This document shows positions 24,938-34,896 of a DNA stretch of 64,000 bases, piece by piece; the stretch's first letter is position 1; each line of letters starts with the position of its first letter. The notes beneath the pieces are model-generated. The model did no database searches. It was not told the DNA's origin and saw only the letters and a list, made by a program, of their open reading frames with translations. Source of the stretch: an uncultured Prevotellaceae bacterium (GTDB lineage: Bacteria; Bacteroidota; Bacteroidia; Bacteroidales; Bacteroidaceae). The stretch spans positions 62,001 through 126,000 of the forward strand of contig CAMHUI010000001.1 in assembly GCA_946188345.1 (NCBI GenBank). The letters are read 5' to 3'. The translations under genes were made by a program, and so were the position numbers.

Positions 24938-27630
24938 TGAGCATGACACATACTATATATAATAAGGTACACAACAGCAAGGCACTCCTGCGAACCCGCG
25001 CAGCACTCCTTGGGCTGTTGTGCAGCCTCAATGCAACGGCGCAAGACAAGAGAATCTTCCCCGAGTTCTCCTATGCCGGAAACCCGAAGGTCTATACCAT
25101 CGGAGGCATCACCATGACCGGCATGGAAGGATACGAGGACTACGTCATCATACCCCTCAGCGGACTCTCCGTAGGACAGGAGATCTCGCTGCCGGGTGAA
25201 GAGATAACCAACGCCGTGAAGAAGATGTGGAAGCACGGACTCTTCTCGCAGATCTCCATCACCGCCGACTCACTCGTAGGCAACAAAGTCTATCTGAACC
25301 TCCGGCTTAAGGGACTGCCCCGCATCTCGCAGATTAACTACCTCGGCGTGAAGAAGTCGGAACGCGAGGACCTCGAGAAAAAACTCGGACTCAATCCTGG
25401 CATGCAGTTCAACAAGAACCTCATCACCCGCACCCAAGTGTGGGGAAAGAAATACTTCGAGGACAAAGGCTTCAAGAACGTAGAGATTGACATCGTTCAG
25501 CACGACGACCTGTCGAACAAGAACCAGATTATCCTCGACGTCGTTGTCGACAAGAAAGAGAAGATGCGCGTCCGCAACATCATCATCGAGGGCAACAGCG
25601 CTCTCACCGACAGCAAGATTAAAGGCGGCCTCTTCCGTAAGGGAGCCTTCGCAAAGACCCACGAGGCTGGCAAGCTCAGTTCCTTCCTCAAGTCCAAGAA
25701 GTTCACGCCCGAACGCTGGAAGGAAGACAAGCGCAAGCTCATCGCCAAATACAACGAGCTCGGCTACCGCGACGCCACCATCGTGGAAGATAGCATCTGG
25801 AACAACGACTATAAGCACGTCAACGTCTTCGTCAAAGTGAACGAAGGCCGCCAGTATTTCCTGCGCAACGTCACCTGGGTGGGCAACACCATCTATGCCA
25901 CCGAAGACACCCCCGGACGCGTAGGACTGAACAAGGTTCTCGGCATGTCCAAAGGCGATGTCTACGACAAGAAGAAACTCGACAAGCGACTCCATGAGGA
26001 CGACGATGCCGTAGCCAACAACTACTACAACAACGGCTACGTCTTCTCTGAGGTCAACCCCGTAGAAGTCAATGTCGTTGGCGACTCCATCGACCTCGAG
26101 ATACGCATCGTGGAAAACCAGCAGGCCCACCTCAACCACATCCGCATCAACGGCAACGACCGACTTTACGAGAATGTCATCCGCCGCGAGCTTCGCACCA
26201 AGCCTGGCGACCTCTTCTCCAAGGAAGCACTCATGCGTACTGCCCGCGAACTGGCATCCATGGGACACTTCGACCCGGAGTCCGTCAGCCCAGACACCCA
26301 GCTTGACTTCGAAAACGGAACCGTAGACATCAACTGGAACCTCGAGCAGAAGTCGAACGACCAGATTGAGTTCTCACTCGGTTGGGGACAGACCGGCGTT
26401 ATCGGCCGTGTAGGACTGAAACTCAACAACTTCTCCATGCGCAACCTCTTCAGAAAGAACAGCGAGCACAGGGGCATCATGCCAATCGGCGACGGAGAAG
26501 TGCTCGGACTCAACTTCCAGACCAACGGAACCTATTACCGTTCCTACAATGCCTCCTACTCCACCAACTGGTTTGGAGGCAAGCGCCCCATCCAGTTTTC
26601 TGTTGGAACCTACTACTCCAAGCAGAGCGACGTGTCGAGCACCTATTACAACTCCGCATGGCGCAACAACTACTATAACTACATGTACGGCTACGGCATG
26701 TACAACTACGGTGGCTACGGCAGCTACTACAACAGCTATGAGAACTACTACGACCCCGACAAGTATGTCAAACTGATGGGAGCCTCGCTGGGCTGGGGTA
26801 CACGTCTGCGCTGGCCCGACGACTACTTCCAACTCTACGTCCAGCTGGCCTACACCCGCTACATGCTGAAGAACTGGCAGTATTTCATGCTCTCGACCGG
26901 TAACTCCAACAACCTGAACCTCAGCATCCAGCTCAACCGCACCTCCACCGACAACCAGCTCTTCCCGCGCCGCGGTTCTGAGTTCTCGGCGTCAGTCACC
27001 GTCACGCCACCTTGGTCGAAATGGGACGGCAAAGACTACCAGAACCTTGCCACCGACTCGCGTGCAGCCTCCTACACCAACGAGCAGAAAGAGAAATACA
27101 AATGGATTGAATATCATAAGTGGAAGTTCAAGGCCCGCACCTTCACCGCTCTCTCCGACGCAGCCAAGTGTTTCGTCCTGATGACGCGCGTAGAACTCGG
27201 ACTCCTGGGCTCCTACAACAAGTATAAGAAGTCACCCTTCGAGACATTCTATGTCGGTGGTGACGGCATGAGCGGATACTCCACCAACTATGCCGAAGAA
27301 ACCATCGGACTCCGAGGCTATGACAACGGCTCGCTCACGCCATGGGGCTACGAAGGCTATGCCTACGACCGCTTCTCGCTCGAGCTGCGCTACCCCTTCC
27401 TCCTCGGCAACACCACCATCTACGGACTGGCCTTCGCTGAAGCCGGTAACGCATGGAATGACACCCGCGACTTCAATCCCTTCGACATGAAACGCTCGGC
27501 CGGCGCCGGTGTGCGCATCTTCCTGCCTATGGTCGGACTGATGGGTATCGACTGGGCCTATGGCTTCGACAAGGTGTTCGGAAACAAGGGAGGCTCGCAG
27601 TTCCACTTCATCCTCGGACAGGAGTTCTAA
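24934..27630 (+). CDS. bamA: outer membrane protein assembly factor BamA
   Basis: An 898-residue Omp85-family protein, the core of the BAM complex that inserts beta-barrels into the outer membrane. After a signal sequence come five POTRA-like repeats ([20 protein letters not shown] near residue 220; [20 protein letters not shown] near residue 400) and a 16-strand barrel with the L6-type motif IGLRGYD near residue 792 and a C-terminal aromatic (GQEF). One periplasm-distal segment (about residues 578-608) is extremely rich in Tyr, Asn and Gly. Translation is coupled to uppS. Upstream ATG codons fall inside uppS, so 24934 is the start. Confidence 0.95.
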   Translation: MMSMTHTIYNKVHNSKALLRTRAALLGLLCSLNATAQDKRIFPEFSYAGNPKVYTIGGITMTGMEGYEDYVIIPLSGLSVGQEISLPGEEITNAVKKMWKHGLFSQISITADSLVGNKVYLNLRLKGLPRISQINYLGVKKSEREDLEKKLGLNPGMQFNKNLITRTQVWGKKYFEDKGFKNVEIDIVQHDDLSNKNQIILDVVVDKKEKMRVRNIIIEGNSALTDSKIKGGLFRKGAFAKTHEAGKLSSFLKSKKFTPERWKEDKRKLIAKYNELGYRDATIVEDSIWNNDYKHVNVFVKVNEGRQYFLRNVTWVGNTIYATEDTPGRVGLNKVLGMSKGDVYDKKKLDKRLHEDDDAVANNYYNNGYVFSEVNPVEVNVVGDSIDLEIRIVENQQAHLNHIRINGNDRLYENVIRRELRTKPGDLFSKEALMRTARELASMGHFDPESVSPDTQLDFENGTVDINWNLEQKSNDQIEFSLGWGQTGVIGRVGLKLNNFSMRNLFRKNSEHRGIMPIGDGEVLGLNFQTNGTYYRSYNASYSTNWFGGKRPIQFSVGTYYSKQSDVSSTYYNSAWRNNYYNYMYGYGMYNYGGYGSYYNSYENYYDPDKYVKLMGASLGWGTRLRWPDDYFQLYVQLAYTRYMLKNWQYFMLSTGNSNNLNLSIQLNRTSTDNQLFPRRGSEFSASVTVTPPWSKWDGKDYQNLATDSRAASYTNEQKEKYKWIEYHKWKFKARTFTALSDAAKCFVLMTRVELGLLGSYNKYKKSPFETFYVGGDGMSGYSTNYAEETIGLRGYDNGSLTPWGYEGYAYDRFSLELRYPFLLGNTTIYGLAFAEAGNAWNDTRDFNPFDMKRSAGAGVRIFLPMVGLMGIDWAYGFDKVFGNKGGSQFHFILGQEF

Positions 27631-27680
27631 ACAGCCGATGGCATACAGAAATAACGAATAAAGAATAAAAACCAAAAATA

Positions 27681-28229
27681 ATGATTATGATGAAGAAAAC
27701 CAACAAAAGATGGATGATGCTGGCAGCATTGCTCGTCGTCCAGACCACCTTATTCATTAGCAGCACTGCTGCACAGAAGTTTGCCCTTGTTGACATGGAG
27801 TACATGATGAAGAACATCCCTGCCTACGAACGTGCCAACGAGCAGCTCAACCAGGTGTCGAAGAAATGGCAGGCTGGAGTCGAGGCCCTCAACACCGAAG
27901 CTTCAACCATGTATAAGAACTATCAGAACGAGGTTGTCTTCCTGAGCGAAGAACAGAAGAAAGACCGTCAGGAGGCCATCATGAAGAAAGAAAAGGAAGC
28001 CAGCGACCTGAAGCGCAAGTACTTCGGGCCCGAAGGCGAACTCTTCAAGAAGCGCGAAGCCCTGATTTCCCCCATCCAGGAAGAAATATGGAATGCCGTC
28101 AAGGAGATTGCCGAGCTGCGCGGCTACAGCCTCGTACTCGACCGTGCCTCCGACTCCGGCATCATCTACGGCTCACCCAAGATTGACATCACCAACGAGG
28201 TGCTGCAGAAACTGGGATATGCCAATTAA
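27681..28229 (+). CDS. OmpH/Skp family periplasmic chaperone (first)
   Basis: A 182-residue OmpH/Skp-like protein: signal peptide (MMLAALLVVQTTLFISSTAA), the N-terminal strand FALVDMEYMMKNIPAYE, a long charged coiled coil (about residues 50-125), and the returning strand YSLVLDRASDSGIIYG. Skp trimers hold unfolded outer-membrane proteins in the periplasm and pass them to BAM, which fits the gene next to bamA (50-bp gap). It is the first of three OmpH-like genes in a row. Confidence 0.9.
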   Translation: MIMMKKTNKRWMMLAALLVVQTTLFISSTAAQKFALVDMEYMMKNIPAYERANEQLNQVSKKWQAGVEALNTEASTMYKNYQNEVVFLSEEQKKDRQEAIMKKEKEASDLKRKYFGPEGELFKKREALISPIQEEIWNAVKEIAELRGYSLVLDRASDSGIIYGSPKIDITNEVLQKLGYAN

Positions 28230-28285
28230 CAGGTTTGCAGAATAACGACAAATACAAAATAATTATTAAACAAAAAGAAAAGACA

Positions 28286-28780
28286 ATGAAAAAGATTATG
28301 ATTATGATGATGCTCTTCGCACCGATGAGCATCTTCGCACAGAAACTCGCACACGTCGACACTCAGGCCGTCATCCAGAGCCTTCCCGAGATTGAGAAGA
28401 TCAACGGTGAACTCGGAGCCCTCGCCAAGGAGAAGGAGAACGAGATTCAGGCCATGGCCGCTGAGTTCCAGCGCAGGGTTGAAGACTACCAGAAGACTGC
28501 CGCCACCATGAACCAGACCAAGAAGGAAGAGGTGGAGAAGGAACTTGGCGAGACCCAGCAGAAGATTCAGATGGCTCAGCAGGATGCCCAGCAGGCCATC
28601 CAGAAGGCTCAGGAAGAGAAGTTCGCCCCCATCCAGGCCAAGATTCGCACCGCCATCGAGAATGTCGCCAAGGCTGGTGGCTATGCCTATGTCTTCGAAG
28701 CTGCTGCATTCCTCTATGCCGGCAACGAGGCTAAGGACATCACGCCCGACGTGAAGGCTGAGCTTGCCAAGATGAAGTAA
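28286..28780 (+). CDS. OmpH/Skp family periplasmic chaperone (second)
   Basis: A 164-residue OmpH-like protein with signal peptide MKKIMIMMMLFAPMSIFAQ, the strand KLAHVDTQAVIQSLPE, a Gln/Glu/Lys-rich coiled coil (residues about 45-120) and the closing strand YAYVFEAAAFLYAG. The ATG at 28286 starts the signal peptide; a frame extending to 28235 would put charged residues in front of it and is rejected. It ends before a strong terminator at 28801, so the main envelope transcript probably stops here. Confidence 0.9.
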   Translation: MKKIMIMMMLFAPMSIFAQKLAHVDTQAVIQSLPEIEKINGELGALAKEKENEIQAMAAEFQRRVEDYQKTAATMNQTKKEEVEKELGETQQKIQMAQQDAQQAIQKAQEEKFAPIQAKIRTAIENVAKAGGYAYVFEAAAFLYAGNEAKDITPDVKAELAKMK

Positions 28781-28800
28781 ATCCATTCATACACTTGATA

Positions 28801-28834
28801 GGTGGGGACTCCGGAGTCCCCACCTGCATTTTTT
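28801..28834 (+). terminator. intrinsic terminator inside the ompH cluster
   Basis: A perfect 24-bp palindrome of GGTGGGGACTCC and its complement, followed after four bases by six Ts. It separates the second from the third ompH gene. Confidence 0.9.
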
Positions 28835-28865
28835 CTATTATCAACAACCCCCTATTTACCACTCC

Positions 28866-29435
28866 ATGAGAAGAACCCTATTCCTGATGCTCTGTGTCGC
28901 CATGCCATTTGTCATGCAGGCACAAGAAGAAGTAGCCGTAGCTGCCGAACAGACGGCCGATGTGACTCCCGCTCAGCCGACATTCCTCTTCGGATATTTC
29001 AGCTACGACAAGGTGTTGAAGTCTATGCCCGACTATGCCCAAGTGCAGGCCGACATGGAAACGCTGCGCAAGCAGTACGACAGCGAAGCCAAGCGGGCTG
29101 AAGACGAGTTCAACCGCAAGTACGAAGACTTCCTCGAAGGTCAGCATGACTTTGCTCCCTCCATCCTGAAGAAGCGTCAGAACGAGTTGCAGGACATTCT
29201 GGACCGCAATGTCGCCTTCCGTCAGGAAGCCCAGCGTCTTCTCAACCAGGCCGAACAGGAAGCCCTCGCTCCCCTGAAGGCCAAGATTGCCACGGCTCTG
29301 CAGCAGTTGGCAGCCATCCGCAACTACGCCTTCGTGCTGAACACCGACGGCGATGCACTGCCCTATGTAGACGCCACCCGAGGAGAAGACATCAACGACA
29401 CCCTGCAGACCATCCTGCAAGGAGGAGGAACCTAA
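28866..29435 (+). CDS. OmpH/Skp family periplasmic chaperone (third, divergent)
   Basis: A 189-residue OmpH-like protein with signal peptide (MRRTLFLMLCVAMPFVMQAQ), an acidic low-complexity stretch after it (EEVAVAAEQTADV), then FLFGYFSYDKVLKSMPDYA, a coiled coil (about residues 60-140) and YAFVLNTDGDALPYV. It is more diverged than the two upstream copies and lies behind a terminator, 67 bp before murI, so it may be expressed with murI or by read-through. Confidence 0.82.
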   Translation: MRRTLFLMLCVAMPFVMQAQEEVAVAAEQTADVTPAQPTFLFGYFSYDKVLKSMPDYAQVQADMETLRKQYDSEAKRAEDEFNRKYEDFLEGQHDFAPSILKKRQNELQDILDRNVAFRQEAQRLLNQAEQEALAPLKAKIATALQQLAAIRNYAFVLNTDGDALPYVDATRGEDINDTLQTILQGGGT

Positions 29436-29502
29436 TAACGTACTTCAATTACCAAGGATTACCAAGGTAATCATAATTACTCATTACTAATTATCCCTCC
29501 TC

Positions 29503-30327
29503 GTGACTCCCATCGGCATTTTCGACTCTGGCTACGGCGGGCTGACCATTCTCAGTGCCATCCGCCAGCAGCTCCCCCAGTACGACTATCTGTATCTGGG
29601 CGATAATGCCCGTGCGCCCTATGGAGGCCGCTCCTTCGACGTCGTCTACCAGTTCACCCGTCAGGCCGTCGAGCGTCTCTTCTCCATGGGCTGCCGACTG
29701 GTTATTCTCGGTTGCAACACCGCCTCTGCCAAGGCCTTGCGAACCATTCAGGAGCACGACCTGCCGCAATGGGGTCCCGACCATCGCGTCTTAGGCATCA
29801 TCCGCCCTACGGCCGAGGCCATAGGCACCATCACCCACACCCGCCACATCGGCATCCTTGCCACCGAAGGCACCATCCGCAGCCGCAGCTATAACCTCGA
29901 GATTCAGAAACTCTTTCCCGACATCAGCGTCACCGGCCAGGCTTGTCCGCTCTGGGCTGCCATCGTGGAAGCCGGCGAAGCTCAGTCGGCAGGTGCCGAC
30001 TACTTTGTGTCGAAGCGCATCAACGAGCTCCTGAGCGCCGACCCGCTCATCGACAGCATCATCCTCGGCTGCACCCACTACCCCCTGCTGCTCGACAGCA
30101 TCCGACGCCACACACCACCCCACATCAACATTGTCTCTCAAGGCAGCTACGTGGCCGACCGGCTGGCCGACTACCTGAACCGCCACAGCAACCTTGAAAC
30201 CCACTGCACGAAAGGAGGCTCTGTCAGGTTCCTCACCACGGAGAACGCCGACACCTTCCGGCAGAAGGCCCAGCAGTTCCTCCTGCAGCCCATCGAAGAC
30301 GTCGAGAGCATTACCCTCGGAGCCTGA
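29503..30327 (+). CDS. murI: glutamate racemase (GTG start)
   Basis: A 274-residue cytosolic glutamate racemase that makes D-glutamate for peptidoglycan. Both catalytic cysteines are visible: GCNTASAKAL (about residue 70) and GCTHYPLLL (about residue 188); the N-terminal IGIFDSGYGGLTI is the family signature. The reading frame starts with GTG directly before ACTCCCATCGGC; there is no in-frame ATG before the signature, so GTG is the start. The pairing of murI with bamA and ompH genes is common in Bacteroidales. Confidence 0.95.
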   Translation: MTPIGIFDSGYGGLTILSAIRQQLPQYDYLYLGDNARAPYGGRSFDVVYQFTRQAVERLFSMGCRLVILGCNTASAKALRTIQEHDLPQWGPDHRVLGIIRPTAEAIGTITHTRHIGILATEGTIRSRSYNLEIQKLFPDISVTGQACPLWAAIVEAGEAQSAGADYFVSKRINELLSADPLIDSIILGCTHYPLLLDSIRRHTPPHINIVSQGSYVADRLADYLNRHSNLETHCTKGGSVRFLTTENADTFRQKAQQFLLQPIEDVESITLGA

Positions 30328-30366
30328 ACCACCAGCCATATTCTAACCCTATAACAATTGTACCTA

Positions 30367-32031
30367 ATGAAAGAGAACGTCACCATCCGCTGCCGCAACA
30401 ACAACACCAGCCTTCGCGTGCCCACCGGAAGCACCCTTGCCGACTGCTATGACCTGCTTAGTCTCAACCTGCCCCACGAGCCTGTCATCGCCAAAGTCAA
30501 CAACAAGGTCGAGGGCCTGCGCCTCCGGCTCTATCATAACTCCGACGTCGAATATCTCGACATCACATCTCCCTCCGGGCTCCGCACCTATACCCGCACC
30601 CTCTTCTTCGTGCTCTGCAAAGCCGTCCGCGACATCTACGAAGGGCGGGCTTCGGTCGTCATCGACATCCCCGTCTCCAACGGCTACTACTGCGACCTGA
30701 AGCTCGGCCGACCCGTCACCGACGACGATGTAGCCCGCTTGCGCCAGCGCATGCAGCAGATTATCGATGCCGCACTGCCCATTCATCGCCACGAGGCACC
30801 AACGGAAGACGTGCGCAAGATGTTCCACGACCTCGGCACCCACTCCAAGGTGCAGCTTCTCGACACCGTCGGAACCCTCTATACCACCTATTACGAGCTC
30901 GACGGCTACGTAGACTATTTCTACGGAGCCATGCTCACCAACACCTCCCAGCTGCGGCTCTTCGACCTCGTACCCTACTACGACGGAGCCCTCCTGCGCA
31001 TTCCTTCGGCTACCAATCCCAACCAGCTTGGCGAACTCATCCGCCAGGACAAGATGTTCGAAATTTTCCAGGAGCACCACCGCTGGCAGGACATCCTCGG
31101 CATCGGCACCATCGGAGCCTTCAACGAGGCTGTCAATCAGGGCCATGCCAACGACATCATCCATGTCTCGGAAGCCCTTCAGGAGAAGAAGATAGCCCGT
31201 ATCGCTGACCAGATAGCCGAGCGGAAGGACGTACGCATGGTGCTCATCGCAGGGCCTTCGTCCAGCGGTAAGACGACCACCTGCAAGCGCCTCTCCGTGC
31301 AGCTCCTCACCCACGGCATCCGCCCCGTGCAGATAAGCCTCGACGACTACTTCGTCAACCGCGACCAGACCCCGCGCGATGCCTCTGGCGACTACGACTA
31401 CGAGCATCTGCACGCCCTCAACATACCCCTGCTCAACCAGCATCTCACCGCCCTTTTCCAGGGCGAAGAGGTACAGCTGCCACATTACAACTTCCAGACC
31501 GGCCAGAGCGAGCCCACCGGGCCACGGCTGCAGCTGCATGCCAACGAAATCCTTGTCGTTGAAGGCATCCACGCCCTCAATCCCGAGCTGACGGCCCAGA
31601 TACCCAACGCCCTGAAGTTCCGTGTCTACGCCTCGGCACTCACCACCCTGCTGCTCGACACCCACAACTACATCCCCACCACCGACAACCGCCTGCTGAG
31701 GCGCATCATCCGCGACTACAAATACCGTGGCTGTTCAGCCGCCGACACCATTCGCCGCTGGCCAAGTGTGCGCAGGGGAGAAAACAAATGGATCTTCCCC
31801 TATCAGGAAGAGGCCGACGCCATGTTCAATACAGCCATGATTTACGAGCTCGCCGTCATCAAGAATCAGGCAGAGCCCATCCTTGAAGAGGTGCGGGAAG
31901 ACTGCCCCGAATATGCCGAGGCCTACCGCCTGCGCAAGTTCCTGCGCTACATCCAGAAGCTGCCCTACGACATGCTGCCGCCCACATCCCTCCTACGCGA
32001 GTTCCTCGGAGGAAGCTCCTTCAGCTATTGA
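30367..32031 (+). CDS. nucleoside kinase (uridine-kinase-like with TGS/ThrRS-like N-terminus)
   Basis: A 554-residue cytosolic protein. The N-terminal 60 residues resemble a TGS domain, residues about 60-230 resemble the editing/second additional domain of threonyl-tRNA synthetase, and residues about 290-490 are a phosphoribulokinase/uridine kinase domain with P-loop GPSSSGKTTTCKR (about residue 296), the DDYFVNRDQTP motif and VVEGIHALNP. This three-part protein is common in Bacteroidales and annotated as nucleoside kinase; its substrate is not settled. A TTG codon nine bases upstream is in frame, but the ATG at 30367 is preferred. A strong terminator follows. Confidence 0.85.
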   Translation: MKENVTIRCRNNNTSLRVPTGSTLADCYDLLSLNLPHEPVIAKVNNKVEGLRLRLYHNSDVEYLDITSPSGLRTYTRTLFFVLCKAVRDIYEGRASVVIDIPVSNGYYCDLKLGRPVTDDDVARLRQRMQQIIDAALPIHRHEAPTEDVRKMFHDLGTHSKVQLLDTVGTLYTTYYELDGYVDYFYGAMLTNTSQLRLFDLVPYYDGALLRIPSATNPNQLGELIRQDKMFEIFQEHHRWQDILGIGTIGAFNEAVNQGHANDIIHVSEALQEKKIARIADQIAERKDVRMVLIAGPSSSGKTTTCKRLSVQLLTHGIRPVQISLDDYFVNRDQTPRDASGDYDYEHLHALNIPLLNQHLTALFQGEEVQLPHYNFQTGQSEPTGPRLQLHANEILVVEGIHALNPELTAQIPNALKFRVYASALTTLLLDTHNYIPTTDNRLLRRIIRDYKYRGCSAADTIRRWPSVRRGENKWIFPYQEEADAMFNTAMIYELAVIKNQAEPILEEVREDCPEYAEAYRLRKFLRYIQKLPYDMLPPTSLLREFLGGSSFSY

Positions 32032-32056
32032 CAGCTGAACAGAATAAGAATTAATT

Positions 32057-32097
32057 GGTGTCTGGTAAAGATTATACTTACCGGACACCTTTTTTTT
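32057..32097 (+). terminator. intrinsic terminator after the nucleoside kinase gene
   Basis: GGTGTC-T-GGTAA pairs with TTACC-G-GACACC and is followed by eight Ts. Confidence 0.92.
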
Positions 32098-32120
32098 ATT
32101 TCTCTCCTTGAGTGGGCGGG

Positions 32121-32548
32121 ACCTTTGAAAATAATTGACAAAAATCCTGTTTTAAGGCCCTGAGAATCCCATCTTTTGAAAAAATTTTTCCCTCGGGCGC
32201 AAATAACGCAGCCATGAGCCATCACATGCAACACGCTGAGAGTGAGACAGATAGCGTTTTTGTCCTTGATAACCACCGACAAACCGGCCAACGAATCTGA
32301 CCTTTCGAACAGCGAAAGGCCAGCTTTCGGGCAGACTTTTGGTACAAAAGTCATGACGATAAGTAAGAAATCGTGATGCGATTCCTAAGAAATCATGCAA
32401 CGATTTGGTACAAAAGTCTTGACGATTTGTACCAAAAGTCTTTCACCCGCCTTGGAAAGCGTCAAAAAGTTGGCCGAAAAGGTCTGGATTTTTTTCTAGA
32501 ACGAGGAGTTTCCATGACAGGATTTTTCAGGCAAAAATCTTGACAAAA
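32121..32548 (+). repeat. dispersed intergenic element, copy 3
   Basis: Third, more diverged copy of the element at 11742 and 21029, in the same orientation and just behind a terminator. The GGTACAAA/TTTGTACC hairpin is intact; the AGAAATCG hairpin has one mismatch. Together with the terminator before it and the hairpin after it, it fills the 639-bp gap 32032-32670 between convergent genes. Confidence 0.78.
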
Positions 32549-32612
32549 GGAGGTTTGGAGAAGATGGTTTTCCGGCAAGCCGTTGGCCGGAGGCGGGTAA
32601 TACGTATCAGCA

Positions 32613-32649
32613 ACGAGGGTCCACTTCAGCCTTTGAAGCGGACCCTCGT
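32613..32649. other. long hairpin between convergent genes
   Basis: ACGAGGGTCC and GGACCCTCGT pair perfectly, with a further CTTCA/TTGAAG pairing inside. There is no clear T run on either strand, so it is a possible weak terminator or transcript-end stabiliser for dsbD. Confidence 0.5.
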
Positions 32650-32670
32650 CGGTCGTTATGATGCCCTGCG

Positions 32671-34692
32671 TCAGAACTTCGCAAGGGCGTTGTTGAGGAA
32701 TTCGAGGTATTCGGGGATGTCTTCCTTAAAGCTGTGGGCTGGTGCGAGGGGATGTCCCAGTGTGTCGATGGCCACATAGAAGGGCTGGGTGTTTGCTCCG
32801 AACTTATGCGTCTGCAGATAGCTCCACCGGTCGCCCACGGTCCGTAGCGTCCTGGTACGTCCGTTCTCCTCAACGGTAATGGGTGCAGGCAGGGCCGTCT
32901 TGTCGTCGACGAAGAGCGAGACGAGCACGAAATCGTTTTCAAGCTTATCGCCCACCCTTGGGTCGGTCCATACGGCAGCCTCCATCTTTCTGCAGTTCAC
33001 GCATCCGAATCCAGTGAAGTCTACCAGCACGGGCTTGCCCTCGCGGCGGGCGGCCTGCATGGCCTCGTCGAAGTCGGTAAAGCGGGCCTCAACGACACGG
33101 GTGTTGAGGTTGAAGTCCTGGGTGTTCATCGGCGGAGCAAAGGCACTGACGGCCTTGCAGGGAGCTCCCCAGAGTCCAGGCACCATATAGATGGCGAAGG
33201 CCAACGACACGAGGCCTCCCATGATGCAGACCACGGGCATGGGCTTCTGCTCGCCAACCATGTCGCTCTGGAAGCGCAGCACGCCAATCAGATAGAGTCC
33301 CAGAAGCAGGAAGATAGCTATCCAGAGCGACAGGAACACCTCGCGGTCCATGAGATGCCATCCGTAGGCCAGGTCGGCCACGGAGAAGAACTTCAGGGCG
33401 AAGGCCAGTTCGATAAATCCGAGCACCACCTTGATGGTGTTCATCCATGAGCCGGACTTGGGTGCCTGCTTCAGCCAGGCAGGGAAGAGGGCAAAGAGAG
33501 CGAAGGGCAGTGCCAACGCCAGCGCGAAGCCCAGCATGCCGATGGCGGGCCCGGCGATGTTTCCCGAGGTGACGGCATCAACAAGCAGCAGCCCGATGAT
33601 GGGGGCAGTGCAGGAGAAGCTCACCAGCACCAGCGTGAAGGCCATGAGGAAGATGCTCAGCAGGCCGCTGGTGTTCGACGCTTTTAAGTCGACGGCATTG
33701 GCCCAGCGCGACGGCAGCTTGATTTCAAACCATCCGAAGAACGACAGGGCGAAGACCACCAGCAGCAGGAACAGGAAAATGTTGAAGACGGCATTGGTAG
33801 ACAGTTCGTTGAGCTTGCTGGGGCCGAAGATGAGGGTGATAAGCAGTCCGAGCAGCAGATAGATGACAACGATGGAGATGCCATAAGTGACTGCTTCCCG
33901 TATGCCGCGCCGACGGTCGTCCTTCGAACGCTTCAGGAAGAAACTGACGGTCATCGGGATGATGGGCCAGATGCATGGCATGACGAGCGCCAGCAGTCCC
34001 CCGATGAACCCCAGCCAGAAGATGCTCCATAGCGAGCGCCCGGCCAGATCGGTGGCAGCAGCGCCACCCATGGCCCGCAACTCATCGGCCACAGGCGCAT
34101 ACCAGTCGGCTTCTGCAGCCGGAGCTGACTCGGCAATAGTGTCGGCAGGGGCTTCCTCGGCAGCGGCCTCCTGCAAGGGTTCAGCCTGCGGGACAGCCTC
34201 GTCAGCCGCAGCAGCCTCCTCCTTGGCAGGAGCAGCCTTCGGAGCCTCGCCCGCCTGACGGAAGGCTGCCTCCATCGGGGGCAGGCACATCTTGTCGTTG
34301 CAGGCACCATATTGCAGATAGCAGTCGATGGTGTACTTCGGCTTCGTCAGCCGCACCTTCTGCACGAAGGTGGCCTTGCCTTCGAAGTATTTCACGACGG
34401 CACCGAACATCTCCTCATATTTCTCCACCACGTTGCCGCGCGGCTGCAGGCCTCCAACAAGCTCAATGCCGTCGCTGCTGTTCACCATCAGCTCGGCCTC
34501 AATAGGCCCGGCATCGTTCAGATGGGTGCTGTAGACATGCCAGCCGCTATCTATATTACCAGCGAACACCAGTTCGCCGGTACCATCGTCGGAAAGCTTC
34601 AGGGAGGAAGAAAAATGAACGGGGTCTACCATCTGTGCCATGCAGACAAAGGTGGCCATAACCAGCAGGATGGATATAAAAAATCTCTTCAT
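32671..34692 (-). CDS. DsbD-type thiol:disulfide interchange protein
   Basis: A 673-residue inner-membrane protein that moves electrons from cytosolic thioredoxin to periplasmic disulfide substrates. Order: signal peptide (MKRFFISILLVMATFVCMA), an N-terminal DsbD-alpha-like beta-sandwich with CYLQYGACNDKMC near residue 127, an Ala/Glu/Pro-rich linker (about 150-205), eight membrane segments with the redox cysteines in MPCIWPIIP (about 240) and FSCTAPIIG (about 358), and a C-terminal thioredoxin domain with the CxxC in FGCVNCRKM (about 562). A TTG codon at 34710 is in frame, but the ATG at 34692 begins the signal peptide. A -7 box is at 34719-34726. Confidence 0.92.
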   Translation of the reverse strand: MKRFFISILLVMATFVCMAQMVDPVHFSSSLKLSDDGTGELVFAGNIDSGWHVYSTHLNDAGPIEAELMVNSSDGIELVGGLQPRGNVVEKYEEMFGAVVKYFEGKATFVQKVRLTKPKYTIDCYLQYGACNDKMCLPPMEAAFRQAGEAPKAAPAKEEAAAADEAVPQAEPLQEAAAEEAPADTIAESAPAAEADWYAPVADELRAMGGAAATDLAGRSLWSIFWLGFIGGLLALVMPCIWPIIPMTVSFFLKRSKDDRRRGIREAVTYGISIVVIYLLLGLLITLIFGPSKLNELSTNAVFNIFLFLLLVVFALSFFGWFEIKLPSRWANAVDLKASNTSGLLSIFLMAFTLVLVSFSCTAPIIGLLLVDAVTSGNIAGPAIGMLGFALALALPFALFALFPAWLKQAPKSGSWMNTIKVVLGFIELAFALKFFSVADLAYGWHLMDREVFLSLWIAIFLLLGLYLIGVLRFQSDMVGEQKPMPVVCIMGGLVSLAFAIYMVPGLWGAPCKAVSAFAPPMNTQDFNLNTRVVEARFTDFDEAMQAARREGKPVLVDFTGFGCVNCRKMEAAVWTDPRVGDKLENDFVLVSLFVDDKTALPAPITVEENGRTRTLRTVGDRWSYLQTHKFGANTQPFYVAIDTLGHPLAPAHSFKEDIPEYLEFLNNALAKF

Positions 34693-34718
34693 AGTCGTTG
34701 TCTTGTTCAATTACCCTG

Positions 34719-34726
34719 CAAAATTA
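34719..34726 (-). promoter_or_regulatory. -7 box of the dsbD gene
   Basis: TAATTTTG on the minus strand, 26 bp before the ATG at 34692. It overlaps the position where a longer protein would start, which supports the shorter start. Confidence 0.6.
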
Positions 34727-34838
34727 CATGAAAAAAACGAGAAACAACATATTCGCTGGGGAAAAGTTGAAAGATTAAAGATAATTGTTTTTTGATGCAT
34801 TTCTGTTTGTTTCTATTCTTCCTTTGTGTTTTTTTTCG

Positions 34839-34846
34839 TAATTTTG
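34839..34846 (+). promoter_or_regulatory. -7 box of the EptA-like gene
   Basis: TAATTTTG followed by about 50 bp of leader to the ATG at 34897. The -33 position is T-rich but has no TTTG at the normal spacing. Confidence 0.5.
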
Positions 34847-34896
34847 TCGGCGGTGGACATCCGTCCCGAGGAAGAATGTCTCAAAACAGATAGCTG

